Positions 58,901 through 64,000 of a DNA stretch of 64,000 bases are shown one piece after another. A model generated the notes under the pieces. The model was not told where the DNA came from, made no database searches, and saw only the letters and a program-made list of their open reading frames with translations. Source of the stretch: Nissolia schottii (taxonomy: Eukaryota > Streptophyta > Magnoliopsida > Fabales > Fabaceae); the NCBI GenBank assembly GCA_003254905.1, contig QANU01007345.1, positions 143,657-207,656 of the forward strand, in the 5' to 3' direction. Position 1 is the first letter of the stretch. Each line of letters opens with the position of its first letter. A program made the translations under genes and the position numbers.

Positions 58901-59855
58901 GCAAAGAGTTGGTTGGCAGAAGGAATATCTCCAATTTGAGGTCCAGACTAATCAGTTCCAATGGATTTTGGCTGTTTCATATAATAAGAGACTGACGTGT
59001 TCCAAATTTTTTTGAAGAGCCACTTACCTTCAGATACTCTAAGCTGATAACCGTCAGTGGATGATCTTGGAAGCAGTAACAAATTAGCCTGTGATAGTAA
59101 TAGCATTGCCATCAAATGCAAAACTGACAACACTTCATACCAACCATTAGACATGGCTGTTTCCTGTAAAAGTGTCAAACCATGGCACACCACAACGCAT
59201 GCAAGTAGTGGGAACAAATCAATCAGCATTCTTCAGTATAGAATTTTATGCATTAGAATTTTTTTTAAAAAAAAAGAAGTTGGGAATTACCTCTGCATCA
59301 TCCTCTTGATTCATCCAAACAAATTGTACCTTATATTGTAAATGGCTTCCTTCACCATAAAGATAACAAACAACAATTAAGATTTGTCTTACAGAGAGCA
59401 CATATCACAAACTGATCAACGAACATAAGTTTTACCATCTATGACTAATCCCAGAAGAACTGGCAAGTAATCTGCTAGAGCGTGCAGAAGATCAGCCAGT
59501 GTTGAACCTCCTGCAGTCGAAATCATGTGATGCAAACGCATCAATAAACTTGATGCAACTTTTTTTTATTGTAAAATAAGTTCATCCTTGCTTAAAACTA
59601 ACCATGCTGGGTAGCGCTTCTTCTTTTTGTTCGGGTAATTGTAGGTCCTTCTTGACCAGCCATTACGACTATACGAGTTCTAAGAGCAGATAGGCGTTCC
59701 ACTATATTCTTGGACAAGTGATCACCAAGTGACTGAGCAAAATCAACAGGTCTAGGAATTCTTAGACCAGGAACATAGACCGAAACTTCTCCAATACTCC
59801 CCGGCCTCCTCCTACTGCCACCAGTGTCCTTCGGAGCCGACACCACGCACCCCAT
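55964..59855 (-). CDS. BRO1-like domain protein (417 aa)
   Basis: Eleven exons on the minus strand: 59603–59855, 59436–59510, 59291–59349, 59028–59163, 58432–58528, 58254–58320, 57984–58082, 57463–57552, 57077–57231, 56209–56310, 55964–56084 (1254 nt, one frame, GT–AG introns). The N-terminus MGCVVSAPK fits N-myristoylation at Gly2 and palmitoylation at Cys3, so membrane attachment is likely. The body is helical and matches the BRO1/BROX domain: YKVQFVWMNQED, SNGWYEVLSVLHLMAMLLL, RRASVDIFLKASGYLDCAV, LRALCLQALGQ, then an AAYYYHGL helix pair typical of the domain's TPR-like part. Family knowledge: BRO1 domains bind ESCRT-III on endosomes. Unlike ALIX there is no V or proline-rich domain. Its specific cargo is unknown. 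Convergent with the TNL. Confidence 0.92.
57735..57888 (-). mobile_element. Au-type SINE in a BRO1-gene intron
   Basis: On the minus strand the head reads GGTGTGCCTTGGCGCATCGA, then GCTGCCATGTGACCTGGGGG and GTCACGGGTTCAAATTTTG (box B), a GTACCTATTCTTCCCAAAC block and a GTGCACCTGGTCGCC end. This is the order of plant Au SINEs as I know them. It lies in the intron between exons 7 and 8, in the same orientation as the gene. Confidence 0.75.
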
Positions 59856-61560
59856 GTCTGGAGCCTTACTCTACCTGCTGAATGCTGATACAAATAATAT
59901 GTACAATGAATCACCCCTCAAGAATCCTGCGTTTCAGTGAGTGAGTGAGTTTCTATTGTCTCCAAAATCAAGCTGAACAAACATAATAATAAAGGGCTGG
60001 GAGAGAAAACTGTTGATTCAGTTCAAAGATTTTTCAATTTAGCGAACATTTACAAGCACACGGAGAGATTAACATTTAAAATAATAAAAACCATCAACTT
60101 GACTAATTAAATGCCAAGTTGCCAAACCAACAAAAAGGAGGTAGTAGGTTACTCACGAGCAGCATTTCATTTAAATTTGTAATGGAACTGATCAACAATA
60201 TTTTTTGAAACTTGACAAATATTTTATTCAGCAGAATTGATTATATACTTCTTTGGACTGTTTTCAGCACCATTAATGATTCTCTCTTCTATATCCACTT
60301 CCCAATAAGCTACTAAACAGCTTCATAATCTTAATCCTTAATTAAAAATAAGCACCAAAGATTTATGTAACTACTAACAAACCTTGTCCTTTCCCGTGGC
60401 TGTTGACTGGTCAAGTCAAAAGATCTAGTTTCTCTACACACCAAAAAAAAAAAAAAAATCACATGTAAGAGAGTCTTGAGCTTAAGAAAGAAATACAGAA
60501 GGAAAAAAAAAAAAAGCAACAACATCACAAGAACAGCATGAGACATGACTAGTGTTGTCCATGTCAACATTTTAACTGTGACAACAAGAGAAAAAAGGCT
60601 TCAAAAGATTGATTACACCATGCTTGCATGGTAATAATATAATAATAATAATAATAAAGTTAAAGGTGGGAAGTGGGAACACCCGTGCACCCCATTACTC
60701 TCTTAACAACAAATCACAACACCATTTACCAGGAGGCAACAATGGGAACTTCCTCAATGTAAAGTAGCTTCAAGTAAAAGCTTTTTAAATTATATATACT
60801 TCAAGAAGAAAAACAGCTAAAATACAAAAACTGTGAAGTGAAGTGTCTCCAAAGAAATCCAAAACATCAAAACAAGCAACAATTGCAGAAACGCAAAGGA
60901 ACAATTTGCTCCCATTGATCTCTTCCTTGTGCCAATTCCCATTGGATAACTCAACTTCAAAAAACAAACAAACATTTCCCAGAACAAATTAGAAAGAATT
61001 CTCCATTGGGTTGGTTAAAAAAACACAAAGAAATGAAGAATATTCAAATTTTTTCATCACTTGGATTGAAAACTCAAAAAACCTTTTTCCAGAATTCACC
61101 CCATTAAAAATAAACGGGTTGAAACTTGGTTGAAATGATTTTCCAACCTAAAAAAAAAAAAAGAAGAAGAAGGTTATTTTCAACAAGAACAATTTCAAAA
61201 GCTGCAATAGTTTTCTTCCCCTTTCAATCTATCACTTCCAACCAAAAAAAGAACACAGACAAAACCATGATTAGAATCAAATTCTATAATGAGTCTTACC
61301 ATGAACATCACAGTGTAAGCTGATTCAGTAAAGATAAGCAGAGCTAGTCAATTGAGAGAGCACAAAAACTGCAGCTTGAAATTCAAATCGATTCAATTCA
61401 AAATCCAAAACACAAAGCAGAGATTTTGAGAGCTGCCCAAAGGCACACTCGCCCAGAAAAATCTCAAGAAGGTAAAACTCAAAGGGAATGCGGATTCTGA
61501 GTTGCTCCTTCAAAGAGAAACCACACAGAGATACAGACAGAGTGGTGTTGTGTGAAAACA
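59856..61560 (-). promoter_or_regulatory. Probable 5' leader (with leader intron) of the BRO1-domain gene
   Basis: No protein-coding frame is supported. The sequence at about 61330–61560 (minus) is less AT-rich, with CAGAG/GAGAG-type leader composition, and a TATA-like ATATATAAAG lies at 61571–61580 on the minus strand. A leader intron between there and the ATG at 59855 is inferred, not shown. An (AAT)n run lies at about 60640–60660. Confidence 0.4.
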
Positions 61561-61570
61561 AAAATAGAAA

Positions 61571-61580
61571 CTTTATATAT
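61571..61580 (-). promoter_or_regulatory. Possible TATA box for the BRO1-domain gene
   Basis: ATATATAAAG on the minus strand, about 20–40 bp upstream of leader-like sequence. The context supports a promoter, but AT-rich DNA gives such matches by chance. Confidence 0.3.
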
Positions 61581-63447
61581 TTTCATTCACTGACTAAACT
61601 AACACAGTAGCTGACTCATTAATGGGCCTTTGTGTTGGGCCATGGAATATGGGCCTGTATCGGGTATTACAATTTTTTTTATTTAATTCCCATATTCAAA
61701 CTCTATTAAGAATTCGACAACTCAATCCAACGGAAGTTTCTAAGAAGATAAAGGCATAAGGTCTCCCAATAAGGATAATTTTTTCATTCTCATTATTCGA
61801 ACCAAGATCCTTATCACATCTACTAAACCCATGTTAGCTATCTGACCTGAAAATTTTATGATAATCAAATTGATAAATATACTTTATTATATTTATTTAT
61901 AGTAATTTATGCTAATTTTTATATTATTAGTTATTATTTATTTTTATTAATATTAGTCAGAGTTGCACTCATTTTGTGCGTGCCAAATGAAAATGGGAAA
62001 TGCTATTAAAATTTGCTAGATTGTGAAGTATGTAAAGATAAATTAAAATGAAAAAAAAAATTGTATACCAAACGGTGGGTATACATAGATTTTTTTTTAA
62101 ATTTTAGATTTTTATAAAATTTATTTAATGATATGTTTATATTTAATATTCTTTTAATTAATTTCATACTAATTTTAAATGTTATACAATAGTTTTCTTT
62201 TCCTTTGATTTCTACCAACTGTATTCTATAATTTTTTAACATTTTATTGTATCCTCCATTGGAGACACGTACGTTAACACAACATATGCGATTATGTGCA
62301 TTGAAATGAATACGTGTCATTAGGGCAAATACGTGTCATTAGGGCATAATAGACATCAAAACACGTGACAATTAGTCTTCAGTTTTTGTGCAAACGATAC
62401 ATGTGACATGTTACTTTCATAATTAAGCATAAGTGGCTCACTCTTGTTCTTCCAGCATTAGATCTTCGAACTTTCCCTTCTTAGTTCTTACACATGCATG
62501 TTTCACTACTGAGTACGTCTTTGGAAGACGCTTCAAATTAAAGATCAAATAAATTATCTCATATATACGCAAAGAGTGAAGGACTTGTGTACATAAGCAT
62601 ATATATGGTCACATAGTTTGATTGGGACAAAACATTAGTGTCATATTATTCTATTAAAAAAATGTGTTATTTGTATTCATTTTAATGACACACATAAAGA
62701 TCATTAGATGAAATTTTCTTAAAATGTATATATTTCATTAAAATTTCATCCAATAAATAAATATGTGTCAATACAATATCTCATATTTAAATTAGTAAAA
62801 TAGCGTGACTCTTATTTTATTAATTAATGCTAAGAAAACCGCAATCAAAATCAAGAAGAAAATCACATAAACTAATTAATTAATGGACACGTACGGGGCT
62901 ATTTGGATTATGCCATGTCTGACTGTCTTTAATTAGCACTCCAAAGTGTATGATGCATACTCTTGCTGAAAGCAAGTACTTCTTCACGTTTAGTTTCTCA
63001 TAGAAGCTAGAATCGATTCATAAAACGAGGGTACCTAAAGGTTTAAGGTAAGGGTTAAATGATACATTTTCCCTATCACATTTGGTATGTATGTATCATT
63101 CATTAATTGAGATTTGTGTTGGTAGAGATGAAATGCTGGCAGAGCTAGATGCATGAAATCGAAATCCCCACATTTGTATTACTTGTCTTATTTATGTTTT
63201 ATGTTTTTTGAATTCAATTAATTAATTCGGGTCAACTTCAAATATGGTTGATGAATAATGTTAAAAATACTTATAAAATATGAATATATATACCCTTTGA
63301 AAGATTTCCAAATTACCACCAATATTGGTATGAATCTCGCTGCTTGCTGCCAAGTGGCAGATATCAAAAATAAAAATATACTTGATTTTAATGAATAAAT
63401 CAAAACACCAACTAGCCTCTATCTATGTGTACCTTGGACTGTCTTGC
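61581..63447. other. Intergenic AT-rich sequence
   Basis: No gene recognised. A short direct repeat (ATACGTGTCATTAGGGCA, twice at 62310–62346) is present. Otherwise featureless apart from A/T runs. Confidence 0.4.
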
Positions 63448-63610
63448 TAGGGGTGGGAATAGGTCAGGCTGCTTGTCAAGGCTTGTGGCTTGGCCTGACC
63501 TGTTTCAGTAAAAGGCCAGACTCAAACCATTTTCAAAACCTGTTTCAGTAAACAGGCTAGGTCAGGCTATTACGAAAGTCTATTAGGCCTGTTTAGGCAC
63601 AAATATTCAT
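63448..63610 (+). mobile_element. Possible terminus of a hAT-like element
   Basis: Starts TAGGGGTGGGAATAGG, like the terminal repeat of plant hAT elements. It is followed by many short subterminal repeats on both strands (AGGTCAGGCT, GGCCTGACCTG, CCTGTTTCAGTAAA twice, AGGCCTGTTTAGGC). The opposite end is not visible and may lie beyond the window. Confidence 0.45.
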
Positions 63611-64000
63611 TTGTGTTTACTAAAAAAATAAATTTATTTTATTCAGAATAATACATTATCTACTAGACTAACATTACTTTTTGTAACATTTTATGCAATC
63701 TTATTTATTAATATAATTTTATTATTTAGTTTTTCTTTTTATAAGATCTTAGGTTCGAGTCTCATTGAACTTAAAATAAGTTTATGGCCTTGCTCTTGCA
63801 CTAGTTAATGAACTAGGTTCCAATTTCTATCAATTATAAATAATCATACATAACTTATAGATTAAACGAAAGCAAGTCTAATCAACGAGAACAATGAATG
63901 CAAGTAAGTTCACAACTTAGTGATTAATTTTATATTTTAAAAGATGAGTATAAAGTTCGACTTCTATTTCCCTCCTCAATGCTTTAATTAAAAATAAAAT
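63611..64000. other. Unassigned window end
   Basis: AT-rich, no coding frame. It may be the interior of the hAT-like element that begins at 63448. Confidence 0.3.

Noticed and set aside
1-64000. CRISPR arrays, operons, ribosome binding sites, or a bacterial-type system
   Set aside because: All supported genes have spliceosomal introns and plant families. No regularly spaced repeat arrays of the CRISPR type occur.

Overview
The window is nuclear DNA from a flowering plant, most likely a legume. Its genes are split by many AT-rich GT–AG introns. It holds a TIR-NBS-LRR resistance gene, tRNA-derived SINEs of the plant Au type, Copia and Gypsy-like LTR elements and fold-back MITEs. The species cannot be named from the sequence alone. 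I rebuilt the gene models by hand from splice sites and reading-frame continuity. Each intact model closes to a whole number of codons with no internal stop.

Layout. 0–7.7 kb: the possible last exon of an upstream gene, then transposon debris (a Copia remnant with head-to-head LTR copies, a LINE RNase H remnant, three fold-back elements). 7.8–11.2 kb: a nine-exon CYP85-clan cytochrome P450, probably CYP720-like. 12.5–15.9 kb: a conserved acidic/lysine-rich nuclear-type protein with an AT–AC U12-type intron. 17.7–21.1 kb: an HSL/RLK5-type LRR receptor kinase. 22.5–24.5 kb: a METTL21-type methyltransferase. 25.4–28.6 kb: a zinc alcohol dehydrogenase of the ADH-like 7 type, tail-to-tail with a DUF1308/UPF0415 gene (29.4–32.0 kb, minus). 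32.8–33.5 kb: a solo LTR with a perfect 5-bp target duplication. 35.2–39.0 kb: a wrecked TNL pseudogene. 40.1–48.8 kb: a decayed Copia element on the minus strand, split by a 2.8-kb LTR-type insertion with its own 5-bp target duplication. 49.6–55.0 kb: an intact six-exon TNL gene of 1411 codons. 56.0–59.9 kb: a BRO1-domain gene (minus). 59.9–64.0 kb: its probable leader and promoter, then AT-rich sequence and a hAT-like terminus.

The TNL pair is the most interesting part. Both copies carry TIR, LRR and C-JID-like regions followed by an unusual roughly 290-residue C-terminal extension ending in a long coiled coil, so the fusion predates their duplication. The intact copy has an altered MHD motif (LHS), an apparent GC–AG intron and a strikingly GC-rich TIR exon. 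The pseudogene has lost nearly all of its NB-ARC exon and carries an internal copy of its own exon-5 sequence inside the LRR exon. The remaining genes look like ordinary single-copy housekeeping or signalling genes; nothing suggests they act in one pathway.
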